DNA from: Polyodon spathula
Taxonomy: Eukaryota > Chordata > Actinopteri > Acipenseriformes > Polyodontidae
Direction of reading: 5' to 3'
DNA length: 64,000 bases
NCBI RefSeq assembly: GCF_017654505.1
Contig: NC_054536.1
Span: forward strand, 34,083,946 to 34,147,945
Shown: positions 25,470 through 37,660 of the stretch, in pieces
How positions within the stretch are numbered: the first letter of the stretch is position 1
Layout of the letters: each line of letters opens with the position of its first letter
The notes under the pieces: model-generated
Told to the model about the DNA's origin: nothing
Databases searched by the model: none
What the model saw: the letters and a program-made list of their open reading frames with translations, nothing else
Position numbers and translations under genes: made by a program

Positions 25470-27035
25470 ATGGACACATGTGAAAACAAAGTCCAGTGAT
25501 GCATTATGACGCACAGAGAACCCTTGCAATGATGATGTTATTTTTTGAATGTGAATTGAAACAAAACAAAATGGTAAACAAAAAAACCCCACCCCTTTTG
25601 CCATCTGTCACTACAGCCCCAGCCAGCCAGTATCCTTTCCTGGTGTCCTTGCACGATTGCCGCACCCGCTGCTGCTCACACCTGCAGGGAAGATGAATCC
25701 GTAGCAATCCCTTAATCGGAGGCAGTAGTTCAGGTTATCCCACCTCCTTCCTAAGACCAGCAATCTTAATTCTCAAGTTTAATAATTTCCCAAGTTTTTT
25801 GTTTGCGGAAAACCAGTCAAGAAGTGTTGCTTCATTTAAAGCCTTACGTGGTGCGAATGCATTCTGTTTTTCTCAATTGCCTCTGCCATATTTTCATTGT
25901 AGCCTTGCGATCATCACATTGGATAATGTCCAGCCAACATGCCCACCACCAGCTTCTGTCTCTCTTTTCTGGCGTACAGCCTTTGTAAAAAGGGCCTTTG
26001 CAGTGCTGTGGCAGTCTTGTAGCTAGTTTGGGGGCCTTAAATTGAAAGAGTCACTGTGGCAATTTCTCTAGATAAGCCGTCAGACATTTTTTCATTAGCT
26101 AAATTAATGTTGAGGTCTGCAAGTACAGTGCAGAGTGTTCACGGTTTAATAAAGGGCCCGTTCTGTGCCAGGTAGTATAATTGAAAATACAGGCCTATCA
26201 TAGCCACCCACGGGAGCTTTCAAACAGTTGCTAAGTACGTTTTATGTGGTGTTTAATTGCAGTGTTGTTCTATGAATTGTTTTGACCCCCTGTCCATTGG
26301 AAAATTGATGGTAAACTGGAAAGTGAACTATACTGTATGTGTTTGTTTATTGCTGTGTTGCTGTCAAAACAGTCTGGAGAATATTCACTTACTTTTTGTT
26401 CTGCACCTAGAATACATGAAGGTATAATTAAAAAGCACCTGTACCTAGTGATTTAAAACTTACACTATGTAGTACCATTCATTGCCTTAAAGTAGTCTGT
26501 TTTCATTTTAGTTACTATATAACTCCTTTTGAATAGAATGTAACGGGACATGACATTTATACAGCAGCTGGAAGTCTGTAGTTAATATTGAGTTGCCAGC
26601 AAAAATAAGCGTTGGTTTCTAAGGATTAGATGTTTGTTTCATCCATTTATCATTCAAAGTTACCCCTTTTAACAAAAGTAGGTACAGTAATGTATTTACC
26701 TGTAAAAAAAAAAAAAAAAAGTTGGTTTATATTTTATGGCTGCTTACTGTAACATAGAGCTGTAAAAGCTGGAGACGTCAGTAGGGGGGAAGTAGTCGAT
26801 TTATTTCGTGAAATATGGGCCAAGTCAATATGGCAGTTACATTTTTTTTAGTTAGTTTTGGATATAAGTGTTGAAGTTACTTATGTTTAAAGGTAGAAAC
26901 ACAAGTAATAATCAGCATGTGAATATCCCTTTAGCATCATAGTAGCAAATGCATATGTACACAGATACATACATATGTATACACACACATATCCATATAT
27001 CCTCCCACCCGGAGAATTATACATGTGTGCTCTAC
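25470..27035. other. No supported gene; repeat-poor interval
   Basis: Open frames here (such as 25496-25707 and 25799-26026) have no recognisable domain. An A run at 26704-26720 is the only simple repeat. A weak L1 ORF1-like reading on the minus strand around 25690-25800 was not convincing. Confidence 0.5.
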
Positions 27036-27039
27036 TAAT

Positions 27040-27480
27040 TAACATTTATTAAGGGGACCCACACTTCTTTTATTGTTCAATGAGTAGGGGATCAACTCTG
27101 TGTCCCTCAGCTCCCAACTCAACCCCAGCCACTGCATCCTAAATGTCGGGCTAATATCTTTCCACTTAAGAGCCACAGCGCTGAAGCATCTTGCTGAATG
27201 GGCAGCAGTATGCCCAGTAGTCAAGCAGCTTTGTCGTTGATAATGTTAATATTGATCCCTTTTAGAATGGTTGTAGTCACCCGTCTTAAAGTGTGACACC
27301 TAGGGCATGACCAGCACATGTGAAAGAAATCCCCTTATTCTTTACACTCTTTCCAGGATTCTGGAGGGCTTAGCAGGATTCAAATGATGATATGTTGGGA
27401 GATATGTTCTATGCAGCAAATTTGGGTGAGCCTCATGTATACTATAACTAGGTGACAAAGAGAAGAAAGTATCAAGACAG
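27040..27480 (-). mobile_element. L1 ORF2 C-terminal fragment
   Basis: Leftward reading gives the cysteine-rich L1 tail, GDFFHMCWSCPRCHTLRRV (about 27340-27285), followed by PTFRMQWLGLSWE. This is the same orientation as the L1 body at 28560-30110, so it is probably the same insertion. The pieces are separated by about 1 kb of GA-rich and LTR-like DNA. Confidence 0.65.
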
Positions 27481-27519
27481 AGCCATCACCTAAAGGTATA
27501 TAGATGTTATAATGTGGTA

Positions 27520-27954
27520 ACCCGGGGTTACTGAGTCAATAATGTTTTCTAGAGTTGTGGTTGTGTGGCAAACCTCGTCCTCAAATATTAGGGGCTGAGA
27601 GATGTACTTGTGGTGTACTTGTAAAGGTTCTGTAGGTTATTGTGGCAATGTTTCCCCGCCCCTGTGTGTATTTCTGTGTTATATGTTGCGTGTGGTGTGT
27701 TAATGTTGGTGTATTGTAGTTGGTACACAGGATATAATATAGGTTATGTAGGTACACAAGTGTTTTCACTCACTCGGGGTTGTGTGTTCAGTGAGTGGGA
27801 GAAGAATGGGTTCACATCATGTCGACGTATTTTCGTTGTACAAAAGTGAGCCCCAACACACACAAGCACTCACCTCACCTCTCTAGAGAGAGAGAGGAGG
27901 ATGAGAGAGAGGAGGAGAGGCTAAGAGAGAGGGGGAGACGAAGAGCCGAGAGGA

Positions 27955-28023
<69 letters not shown>

Positions 28024-28169
28024 GAGAGGAGAGAGAGTAGGACGAGAGAGTGTGAAGGTGGAGGGAGGAGGATGGAGAGAGAGGAGTGCAGAGAGTGGAG
28101 GCGAGAGAGAGGATTGAGATGAGTGGCCCCCCCCGAGGCGGAGAGTACCAGAACCCGGAGAGAGACGAC

Positions 28170-28231
<62 letters not shown>

Positions 28232-28555
28232 ACCAGCACGATACTTGTTTGTTCGTCCACCGTTCGTCTGTTTGTCTGTTCGTGCCATTTTATTTTACAA
28301 AGTGTTTTTCGTTTGTTCAGACTTTATTTTCTGTTTATTGACTAAACTGCGCAACAGCGCAATTCACATTTCACCTGGCAGCACTGAGTGTTTCTTCCGG
28401 GTCTGACGTCACCACACACACCATCCTGTTACAGTTATATTTAATGAATGAACAAAGAACACTGCATTCATATAAGTTGGTTATACTTGGTCTGACTTGG
28501 TTCCAAATTTGAAAGGAAAGGTAAATTATTAGATGAGACTTAATTCAAGGAGGTG
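27520..28555. repeat. GA/GAGA arrays within an insertion between L1 pieces
   Basis: Long purine arrays, (GA)n at about 27955-28015 and 28167-28230, are embedded in imperfect GAG-rich sequence from 27880. Minus-strand frames rich in SLSLSL are artefacts of these arrays. The right edge, CCATCCTGTTACA (ends 28433), resembles the TGTAACAGG and TGTGACAGGG edges of LTR-like repeats at 556 and 36502. This block may therefore be an LTR-like insertion that split the L1. Confidence 0.55.
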
Positions 28556-28559
28556 TTAC

Positions 28560-30110
28560 ATTTTGATTAAGAAAGGACAGTAAAGCAGTAATGTACAATA
28601 TTTAATGTGGTTTTTTTTGTTGTTTTTTTGCCATTTGAAATAAATCTAGAAAAATGGCAGTCCAGATCATTGAAAGTCAGAGCAGGGATATACACAGGTA
28701 TCATTTGGAAGAAATAGTTTAGACAATGTTCATCTTTATTGTGCCCACTTTCCCCGGCCAGGACCCTGAGAGAGCTGACCATCTGTCCACGTTTGCTTTT
28801 ATGGCTAAATGACATTATAAAGGGATGCAATATTTGGAGTAATTTGTACACAAAAGTATTTCAAATATCTTTCAGACACTTAAATGGAAAGTGAACTTTC
28901 ACCTGTTCTGCAATTTTGTTATAGACAAGCATGGCTTCTGATATTTCTAGATTTTGTTTATACCCCGAAATCCCAGCGAACCCCTCCATATACCCAAGCC
29001 CAGGTAAGCTATTTTGTAGTTTGGTGAACAACTTATAGGGTAATGCTGTTGACAGAAAAAAAAGCAGCATTTAGGGACAGAACAATAACTGGGGTTTTAA
29101 ATTTGAGAGTAGTAAATTTCATTAGAGAGTCTGGTCAAGTTGTTCCCAGAATGGCGGTTATTAATAAAGCCAGTCTGGTCATGGTGTATGTGGTTTGGCA
29201 ATACTACCTCCAGTTGCTCAGCTAAAATTGTTGCCAGTATTTTAAGATCACAATTGAGAAGTGACATTGGGTGGTCAGACGTACATAATTGTGCGTCCAC
29301 TCATTTGTCCAGTTATGAAGGCTTTACCTGCATTCTATACAAAAGCTGGGGATGTCTGGGGGAGAGTTGGATGTGATGGACAAATCCCATTGCTTTTTAA
29401 TTTAGTCTCCATTGTTTAGTTCAGGGAGGAAGGGAAGGGGAGTACAAGGGTAATCAGAGTGCGGTTAGATAGGATCATGGAGCCAACTGAACAGCTTGAA
29501 ATGGAGGGTAGAATAAATTAATCAGTGCGAGAATAAGAGCAGTAAGGGTGAGAATAAAAACTGAAGTCTCTACCCTGTGGCTTGAGTGCTCGCCAGACAT
29601 GCACCAGGGCAAGAACGGTGCAGGCAACAGAGAGAGGGAGTGCCATTTTACTTGGTGCATTAGGATCCAATGGAAGTCTGTCAACAGCAGGGTCTAGGGC
29701 AAAATTAAGCTCTCCATCGACATTTGTCACCCCAACAGATTTGGAGGAGAGTAGTTGGAAGACCCAGCCACAAATCTGGGGGTATCAACATTAGGTGCAT
29801 ACACAAGGATAGTGATAATCCCAATAATCAAAGCATCTACCAAGAGTGTCGACATGTTTCGACTGTAACAAGGGGAGGTTTTTATGGATTAGAATAGCCA
29901 CTCCTCTAGATTTGGATGAAGGATAAGCAAATAGAGTTTGACCCACCCACTCCCCACAAAGTTATACGTCTCTGGAAGAAGTACAACTTGAGCACTATCC
30001 CTACGCAGTGATTGGAGGATATGTTTGTGTTTAGCTGTGTGGTTTATCCACTTGGTATTCCAGGGCACAACTTTCAGATCAGCCATTAGGTGCGCACAAC
30101 AATTGGGAAG
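28560..30110 (-). mobile_element. L1-clade LINE ORF2, decayed
   Basis: Domains run leftward. The endonuclease start is VVPWNTKWINHTAKHKHIL with VVLLPETY (30075-29960). An AILIHKN stretch follows. The endonuclease C-half shows ELNFALDPAVDR, then HVWRALKPQGRDFSFYSH and PYCSYSR (29720-29520). The RT shows DHPMSLLNCDLKILATILA and HHDQTGFINNRHSG (29280-29130). After an internal loss, ISGYKQNLEISEAMLVYNK and FFQMIPVYIPALTF with a FISNGKK stretch follow (about 28980-28620). The RT YADD region is missing. Frames shift repeatedly. A sister fragment in the opposite orientation is at 31880-32620. Confidence 0.82.
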
Positions 30111-30669
30111 AACAGTAATGGAAGCGCTACAGAGACAAAGCCAGGGATGTGAGGATATACGTTATATGTGCTAGAGCTTGAACAGGGAAAAACATTTGAG
30201 CCTGACATCGAATTAAAAAATGAGAATAAAAATAAAAGTAAAAAGAATCTGACTATAATCAGCAAATACCAACATTTTAATATTAAAAGTAACATGACCC
30301 ACCCTAGAGTTTCTAAATGACCCCACATGTTAGTGGACTGAGTGGAAGGGCCCCTCATTTAAGTGACTGAGTAAAAAGCCACTGACACCAACAAAAAAAA
30401 AAAAAAAAAAAAACCTGTTTATACCCATAACCAAAAACCTTGCAACCCAAGCCATCCAAAATACTAGAGGCTATAATCAAAAAAGAGACCAGTAGTAAAG
30501 TTATTACATATGAAAATGAAAAGGGATGATTTGGAGGGCTCTGAGGAGTTTAGATGTGGTCTGTACTGCACATGTCTTGAAGGCCTGCACTCCTGGAAGG
30601 GATGACCCTATGAGCACAACCCTATTAAGCAAAGGCGGCTAGTTTCAGAACCTAGAAGGGCATATAATC

Positions 30670-30703
<34 letters not shown>

Positions 30704-30719
30704 TGAAGCTGTTATTTAT

Positions 30720-31240
30720 GCATCCTCCTTCGAGTTTGGGGGGAATTGCTAGCAATAAAAAAATGAAAACAGAGGGTATGTTTTGCTGGCAGTTTACTAG
30801 AAACTTTTCTCATCGAAATATTCCTCTTTTGTTAGCAATCACAGCTGCACATACTGTAGGGTTTCTGCCACACAACTTTAGTAGTGTATCACCGTCAATT
30901 TTTGTCCATTTCAGTCTCCTGCCAAGCTCATCCCACATTTCAATGGGGTTAAGGTTTGGTGACTGTGGAGGCAGCAAGTTGAATGTTGGTTAGGAAACAT
31001 TTAGCCTTGGACTTTTGACCAATGAGTCTATCTTCTCTTTTAGTTGTTTTCATCTTTCTGCCTTGGTTACTTTTTGTTTGCTTAGCTACCAGTTTTTCTT
31101 TATCTGATTGTGGTCTGCCCGCATTTATGCAAAACATTGACTTTTCTTGCAACGTCTCTTGTGGAATACCCTTCCTTGTGAAGGGTAAGTATGGCTATAT
31201 GATCATCATATTTTATCCTTCCTTGGAACCATGGTAGCTC
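30720..31240 (-). pseudogene. Tc1/mariner transposase remnant
   Basis: The leftward frame reads PPQSPNLNPIEMWDELGRRL (about 30975-30920), the signature around the catalytic Glu, followed by KWTKIDGDTLLKLCGRNPTV. Upstream (31235-31030) is a poorly preserved N-terminal piece. The middle with both Asp motifs is deleted. A 25-base A run lies at 30677-30702. Confidence 0.7.
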
Positions 31241-31254
31241 CCTTACCCAGAGTT

Positions 31255-31365
31255 GTTGACTTGGACTCGAGTCTGTCTCGAGTCACTTTTTTTGGGACTT
31301 GAGATTTGACTTGGGACTTGGACTACTTGACTTGAGACTTGATGAAAATGACTTGACAACAATAA
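31255..31365. repeat. GACTTGAGACTTGG-type short repeat block
   Basis: Imperfect repeats such as GACTTGGACTCGAGTC, GGGACTTGAGATTTGACTTG and CTTGACTTGAGACTTGATG. This is common as an edge of fish non-autonomous transposons, but no ends are delimited here. Confidence 0.4.
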
Positions 31366-31879
31366 AAATTCAAACGCTACACCGGTATTACGACTCGTTT
31401 TGCACCCTCGCTCTGCTCATCCTCTCGCTCTCTCTCTCCCTCTCCCTGTCATGCTGCGCACATGTATGTGTGTCTGCTTGGTCCCTGTCAATGCTGCCAG
31501 ATATTTTTTTGCAATGACTATTCAAATTCTGGAAGCAATCAGACAAAAAGTAGCCAGATAGCAGCCAAAAACCTGTACTTACATTTAAGACTTAAATATA
31601 TATTACAAAAGCATACATAGGTGCTACATATTTATTTAAAAAAAAAAAAAAAAAAAAAAATGCAGGTAAGTAATGTTCTAAACAATTTATTTATTTATAT
31701 ATGGGCTTTGCTTGTTTTTTCAGAAAATTTACAGCACAAACACTGCTGTTACTTATGTGATGAGATTAAATTTGATAGTTCCATGATTTTTTAATTTTTA
31801 ATGTCAAATTTAAATTTTTGAACTGTCGGCGTATAGTCTATAAAACAGTAAATACAATAATAAATTGAAATTATATTTG

Positions 31880-32620
31880 TAATGATACAGTTCTTATCCT
31901 TGTGTACCCGCCTAATGTTGATTCCCCGAGATTTGTGGCTGGGTCTTCCAACTGCTGTCCTCCAAATCTGTTGGGGTGACAGTTGTCGATGGAGAGCTTA
32001 ATTTTGCCCTAGACCCTGCTGTTGACAGAGTTCCATTGGATCCTTCCGTACCAAGTAAAATGGCACTCCCTGTCTCTGCTGCCTGCACCAGCTCTGCCCT
32101 GGTGCATGTCTGGCAAGCGCTCAAGCCACAGAGTAGAGACTTCAGTTTTTATTCTCACCCTTACTGCTCTTATTCTCGCATTGATTAATTTATTCTACCC
32201 TCCATTTCAAGCTGTTCAGTTGGCTCCATGATCCTATCTGACTGCGCTCTGATTACCCTTGTACTCCCCTTCCCTTCCTCCCTGAACTAAACAATGGAGA
32301 CTGAAAGTATCCTTACTTAGAGATTAACAATGTACTGGCCATATTAAAAAGCAATGGGATTTGTATATCACATCCAACTCTCCCCCAGACATCCCCAGCT
32401 TTTGTATAAGATGCAGGTAAAGCCTTTATGAGTGGGCAAATCATTGCTTTTGCCAGTAACAAGAAGAGGGTGGATGGATTAAAGCAGAGGGAACTGGAGT
32501 CAGAGATTGTAGCACTGGAAAGAGAGCACAAAAAAAGTTGTTCAGATATAACATTGACTAAATGATGAAGGTGAGAGGAGAATTTAAATTTGTTTGTCAG
32601 CAAAAATGGAGAAACATTTA
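31880..32620 (+). mobile_element. L1-clade LINE fragment, inverted sister copy
   Basis: The frame at 31976-32188 has ELNFALDPAVDRVPLDPS, HVWQALKPQSRDFSFYSH and PYCSYSRID, an L1 endonuclease C-half. The following linker (to about 32600) includes a VALEREHKK-like stretch. It mirrors 29310-29880 on the other strand over roughly 550 bp at high identity. RT is absent. Confidence 0.8.
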
Positions 32621-32639
32621 CCTTTCATTAAACAAAAAT

Positions 32640-33060
32640 TGTTTCACGCTATTTTAAAATTAAACAAGAACCCCAGTCAAATGCATACACGTGTCAATCA
32701 TCTGTAAGAATCCCCATATTAAAGAAGTAGGCAGGTTCAGCATTTTCTTCAGCCGGATTTGCTGAATGCAAATGTGGGCATTTGCTTGATTTGTCATTTA
32801 ACTGGATGCTGAGCTCCAGAACAAAGTCACGCCCCAGTGGGAGGGCGTGGTATAGTATGTAGGGCATTGTGATGATTGAAGTCCTGCACTGGTGACAACC
32901 TCATAATCAAAAGGAATAGAAAAAAAAACAAAAAAACATGCACAGTAAAAATAACCAAACCGCTGAAGACAATATTTACCTGCTAGGTCAAGGGTTATGA
33001 ACCTAATAATGTGCCAAAATTGTACTTACTTTGAGTGTTGCAGTGTCTTGAATGGCAGCA
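32640..33060. other. Short interval with no recognised feature
   Basis: Nothing recognisable apart from A-rich runs at 32920-32936. Confidence 0.5.
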
Positions 33061-33062
33061 CT

Positions 33063-35057
33063 AGGAACTTCAGTGTGACACTTGCTGTTGCTTGGACGAG
33101 GAAAGCTTTTCAATTTCTGGTGTGTAGTTGGTCACTTTGAGGCGGGTGCATGATGCACTCTTTTCATATGTGAGACAGCTTCTTTTGTCACACAATATTA
33201 GATTAATTTGAGAAAACAGCTGCTCACAGAAATATGCTGAACCAAATGAAGAAATGAAAGCTGTAGGCAATAACTTCATTTGTCTGAATGATGCAGGCAA
33301 GGCATTCCAACATTGCAGAATCAGCTGATCAGGTTTTGACAGTTTCTTCTGTGAAGAATGTTGACCAGATTCTAAAAGAGCTGTTGTGTCCAGCTCCAAA
33401 TTTTTAAGTTTATGGTTCAGATCCACAGCTGTTCCTGTCCTGGAACTCAATCAACTGAATTTCAATGTCATCAAATCCCAGCCATTCAAATTTCACCAAG
33501 AGCATATCCTTTTTTTCCACTTGATGAGGCTGGACAAGGAATTTAAATGTGCTCTCCATTGTTGTGAACTGGTTGAAACACTCTTCAAATGTCCGAGTTA
33601 GATGCTGCAGGTACTTGCCAAGCTTTTCAAGAATTGGGCTGATGTCTGTGTGAGTGCACTGGTCAAAAAATGACTTTAGGCTTGGAAAGTACTTCAGTTT
33701 TTTCTCAGTAACATGTTTAGAAAAAATCTGAAGTTTTCTTATGAAAGCGTTTATTTGTTGGTACAGAATGTTGACAGTTTGACCAAGCCCCTGCATATTG
33801 ATGTTCAGAATGTTGACAGTTTGACCAACCCCCTGCATATTGATGTTCAGGGCATTCAGGTGTTCTGTGATGTCAACCAAATACATGAGGTCTGACAACC
33901 AGTCTGGATCTTCTAATTCCAGCTGATGATCTTGCTTTTCATTATGGAACTGTCTGATCTCTGCTAAACAGCTTATGAAACGTGCAAGGACTTTTCCATT
34001 ACATTATTGTGGCTTAATAGATCGCCATATTCATGATCCATTTCTTGTAGTAGAAAAGGAATGATGGGATATCAGCTTGTCAGCTGATATACAAATGCTT
34101 AAGTGCAGAGGTGCTGGATTATTACACTGCGGTTTCATGCAACAGTTATGATGGTGACCAAACGTGTGTGAGTACTGTTGTGTTAAAACGAACAGCTGCA
34201 TTCAAAAGATGTAGCACAGCAAAAACTCAAATGGACATGCAAAAATGCCCTGAAAAGTTAGCAAAGAAAACAATTTAAATGAAACCATAAGCTCAATAAT
34301 TAAACTAAAACTCCAATAACCCTAGGTTCTCTTTTCCCAGTCAAATCATAGAGTTCCTAATAAGCAGTCATGAAAGAATGTAGAACAGAAAAAAACACAA
34401 CCAGATATAGTCCATAAGAGACAACACATTATTCAAATTCTTTGTCGTATTATATATTTAAAGTAAGGCAAGTTTATTTTTCCGTTAAGTGCTCCCGGCT
34501 GTAGTGTTCTGCAGCCCGGCTGTGCAGAATTCCTGGGGAGAACCCTGAAGTCATTGGTTTGCTGTTCTTCAACATTCTGTGCCATAGACAAAATGCAGTC
34601 TTTCACAGTATTATTAGAAAGTGGCAATTCCTTCACACTCTGAATTTTTTTTTCTTTGTTAGGAAAATCATTGAGCGTGTTTTCAGCTGCTACCATCAAA
34701 ACCTGTTTTAAATACGGACCATCGGTAAATGGTTTACCGTTCCAAGACACATGCAATGAAAACGCATAACTGGACTGCACAAGGCTGTTGCCACGAGTAA
34801 TAAATGCAGTAAAGCCTGAGTTTGCATTTCAGAATTTTTACATGCCTGCATCAAGTTTTCTTTTTTTCATCAGCGTTTCGTGGGACATTTTGGTGCATTA
34901 TGTCAAAGTGACGCTTAACACTTACTGTTCGTGAAGCCACACAGTCTTTACAAAGAACACACATGGCTTTTCCATCTTTTTCAATCATACCCTGTTCAGT
35001 AGTCCAGTTGATTTGAAAGTTTTGGCCAGAACTCGATCCTAAATGGGTCCAGTCCAA
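33063..35057 (-). pseudogene. hAT transposase of the BED-finger, GTF2IRD2-like type
   Basis: Leftward. A BED-type zinc finger comes first (35057-34851: CVLCKDCVASRTVSVKRHFD with a following H). A mid region follows (34780-34433: SYAFSLHVSWNGKPFTDGPY and ENTLNDFPNKEKKIQSVKEL). A degraded stretch reads HNNVMEK then KVLARFISCLAEIRQFHNEK (about 34020-33930). Next come DLMYLVDITEHLNALNINMQ and the C-terminal dimerisation region with FGSAYFCEQLFSQINLI (about 33260-33200), where family members have FGSTYLCEQ-type motifs. The centre carrying the catalytic acids is largely lost (34430-34030). It resembles the hAT lineage that gave GTF2IRD2, but the breaks mark a dead transposon rather than a host gene. 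Confidence 0.8.
33764..33847 (-). repeat. 42-bp tandem duplication inside the hAT pseudogene
   Basis: Two adjacent 42-bp units (33764-33805, 33806-33847) differ by one base in their CAAG/CAAC CCC portion. They are in frame and duplicate the NINMQG-QTVNIL segment of the transposase. Confidence 0.9.
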
Positions 35058-35059
35058 CT

Positions 35060-36500
35060 TCGGCTTTTTTGCTTTGAATGAACCATAACAACAACAACAA
35101 CAATATTATATTTTGATGACCCGCATAATGCAGGAGATTGAGAGATGAAACAGTACGAATAATAATTAAAATAATATTTGAATTGAGAACACAAGTCCCT
35201 GTCTGAGCTAGGACCATGCCACACACACAAAAAAAGTAATGTATTAATTGTTTATTAATTGTTTATTATTATTATTATTATTATTATTTTACAGGTAAAA
35301 GTACACAGTTTATGTACATGTAATTGATGCTGTTTGCAGTACAGTAAGCTTGCATTGCAGCAGTACCTTATTGCAGCCAATTAAAAGAACTGTCACTGAC
35401 TTGGGCAAAACAAAGCTTTATTGGTCACCATTCCAATGAGTTTATCAGTCAGTCACATTTTACTACTACTACTACTAATATTCTTATGCTTGTCAAGTGA
35501 TCCAGGAGATTAGTTGTGCCTCAATGACACATTAAGTGTTGTTTGCATTCACCTTTTTATTTGGTCTTTTGGGCATTTAACCAAAAAATCCCAAACACCA
35601 GAGCAGTTTGAGACATTTCTTTCAATACAGCTTACGCTATACAACACTTTGCTGTCGAGGGAAATGAAGAAATGAAAGTTCTGCCTCTGGAAAACACAAG
35701 CTGGATGGGAGGGGTTAAATTAAAATTATTAGTGTTAGTGTATATTTTGTGTGTTTCAAACATATTCTTCTCTTACAATGTCTTGTACATTAAGTATTCA
35801 GTACATATTTTACTGAAGCAATATAACCACTATAGGTACAATATGTGGTAGGTCACATTCAGGTTTAGGTTACATTCCTGTAAGAGTGGTATGGCATTTC
35901 TGCCCTCCATCCGCTCTGGCAAACACGCCAACTTTACGTTTTTACATCTGACCAGATTTTCAGAGTCATCCATTTTTTATCCTATCTGGAAGTCCCCCCC
36001 CTTGTACTTTTTATAGATCAATCAATACTGCAAATCCACTTTGTTGTAAGTCAAGTCTGACCTTTGTGGAGTCCACTTAAACTGACTGTCTCCCTGTGGA
36101 AACATAAAAGCGTACTAGTCTGAGGGTCAATAGACTTTAAATATAAGAAACAGGTTATCTTACTTGACAAGGGAAAGTCATTAACAGGTCAGTTTTAAGA
36201 GAAAAGTGGATTACACTTTCAACAGGGAGGTCAAAGTGCATGGCATTTCATAAAAGCTGTAATGTTGTTTTGTTTTTTTTATGTATTGCAGTGCATGGTG
36301 CACAATTTATACAAGATCGGGTCACTGAGATGCAACATCCCTTATCCAGGGATATTCCCATCATCACCATTTATATTTGGGTAATCGAAGGTCTTTTTAA
36401 CTATCTCTGTTGGAATTTAACCAGGAACTAGGTATTAAGAACTGCATGTTAATTTTTTAAATTTTTTGTTTAGTTCTTGGTTTTTTCCTTGTTTTTACTA
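35060..36500. other. AT-rich DNA with short microsatellites, no gene
   Basis: (AAC)n at 35088-35103 and (TTA)n at 35264-35288. No protein motif was recognised. Confidence 0.55.
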
Positions 36501-36501
36501 T

Positions 36502-37147
36502 TGTGACAGGGATGGCGTTGTGGTACAAAATAACAAAAGGCAAGCCAAACAGAATAGGTTTTGAAAGTAACCTTGTTTATTTTAAATCAAAGCAACAAAA
36601 CGTTACTTAACTAATAACAAACGGCGCAGGTTATCAGCAATTCAGTGGCCCACCACTCCCGAGGCCAGTTGGCAGCGATGGCTACCCTCCCAAATGCCAC
36701 CAAGTAGGCCTCAGGAACGTCCTCCAACGTCATTTTTGTCAACCGTGGTTTTGGAGAGACCACCAAGGGGACCGGCCACTGGTTCCGCCTCGGGTCTGGT
36801 CATCAGTAAGGCGCCCATGTGGCCTAACAGGCTGTTAATTTCTGCCACCCTTAATTTGCGCCGACATCTCTTCTCGCTGCGCTTTCCTGGCCTCTCTCCT
36901 TAGATCCTCCTCATTCCCTTCAGAGTAGCGCCACGCTGTATCCAATCGCTGCGCAGCACCCAGCTGATTTAAGGTAGACTTGTTTAGTGTTACTGCAGCT
37001 ATGGCCTGCCTCTGAGATGACTGACTTCTGGTTCTGCCCCAGCCTTGAGTTTAGCCATCTCAAGGAAAGCGCAACACTGACCTTATCAAGCATCCCTTCT
37101 GGTTGGGAGGTAGCCCTACAGCTTGGATACCTTCTCTCTCTGTCACA
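36502..37147 (-). mobile_element. LTR-like element containing gag-like coding remnant
   Basis: The block opens TGTGACAG and closes CTGTCACA, an 8-bp terminal inversion. It is flanked by ACTAT and ATTAT, a possible 5-bp target duplication with one mismatch. On the minus strand, LTKMTLEDVPEAYLVAFGRV followed by AANWPREWWATELL (about 36745-36640) resembles the capsid/SCAN-like region of fish Gypsy-type gag. Upstream is an alpha-helical QLGAAQRLDTAWRYSEGNEE segment. An A-rich zone with TTTATT (36570-36600) supplies a minus-strand poly(A) signal. No pol is present. Confidence 0.5.
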
Positions 37148-37330
37148 ATTATTTGGCAAAATTGGGTATTTTCAGTTATTAAACACCATTCAAACACATC
37201 AATTTCTATAATAAATGTAATAAATTTTTACTCACCAAGATAAATTTTAGAATTAACACATAATTTTTTTTTAATTATATGAACACAATTTGAAATATTT
37301 TATTTAACATCATATCGCAAGTGTCTACCG
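37148..37330. other. Short spacer
   Basis: AT-rich, nothing recognised. Confidence 0.5.
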
Positions 37331-37334
37331 GAAT

Positions 37335-37660
37335 CCATAATAGTAGTACAGCAGGGTGTGGATTGTGTTATGTGGTTAAAACAAAAAGAGAATTGAAAAC
37401 CAGAATTTGTGAACACAAAAGTGCTATAAGGAATCGTGACCCTACATCATCAATAGCAAATATTTTAACCTAATGGGACGTGACATCTGCTCCCGTAGAT
37501 TCCTGATATTAAACTGGTTAAGAATCAGTGGGGTGGTGATCGTGATAGAATACTGATACAGCAATAAGCAAAATTTGTACTTAGGCTTCGAACTGAATCT
37601 CCAGGAGGTTTAAATGAGAATTTTTCATTGGTTCCATTTCTGTAATAGTATTGTTGCAAA
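37335..37660 (+). pseudogene. Penelope-like GIY-YIG endonuclease fragment
   Basis: The + strand reads CGLCYVVKTKRELKTRICEH then KSAIRNRDPTSSIA (about 37358-37460). After a frameshift come GGDRDRILIQ and ESPGGLNENFSLVPFL (about 37530-37645). This is the C-terminal GIY-YIG domain of Penelope elements: the usual pattern is CGLxYVGxTxRxLKxRIxEH, later GGDR and SPxGLNE. Here the glycine of YVG is Val. The RT is absent. The following 37660-37960 may be the element's 3' region (ACACTGAGGAAGGCATCTAG), typical of such 3' ends. Confidence 0.72.

Noticed and set aside
27795..28406. Long frames of SLSLSL and ERERER
   Set aside because: They are translations of GA arrays, not proteins.
33063..35057. Possible host GTF2IRD2 or ZBED gene
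   Set aside because: Broken frames and missing catalytic centre; no exon structure with splice sites was seen.
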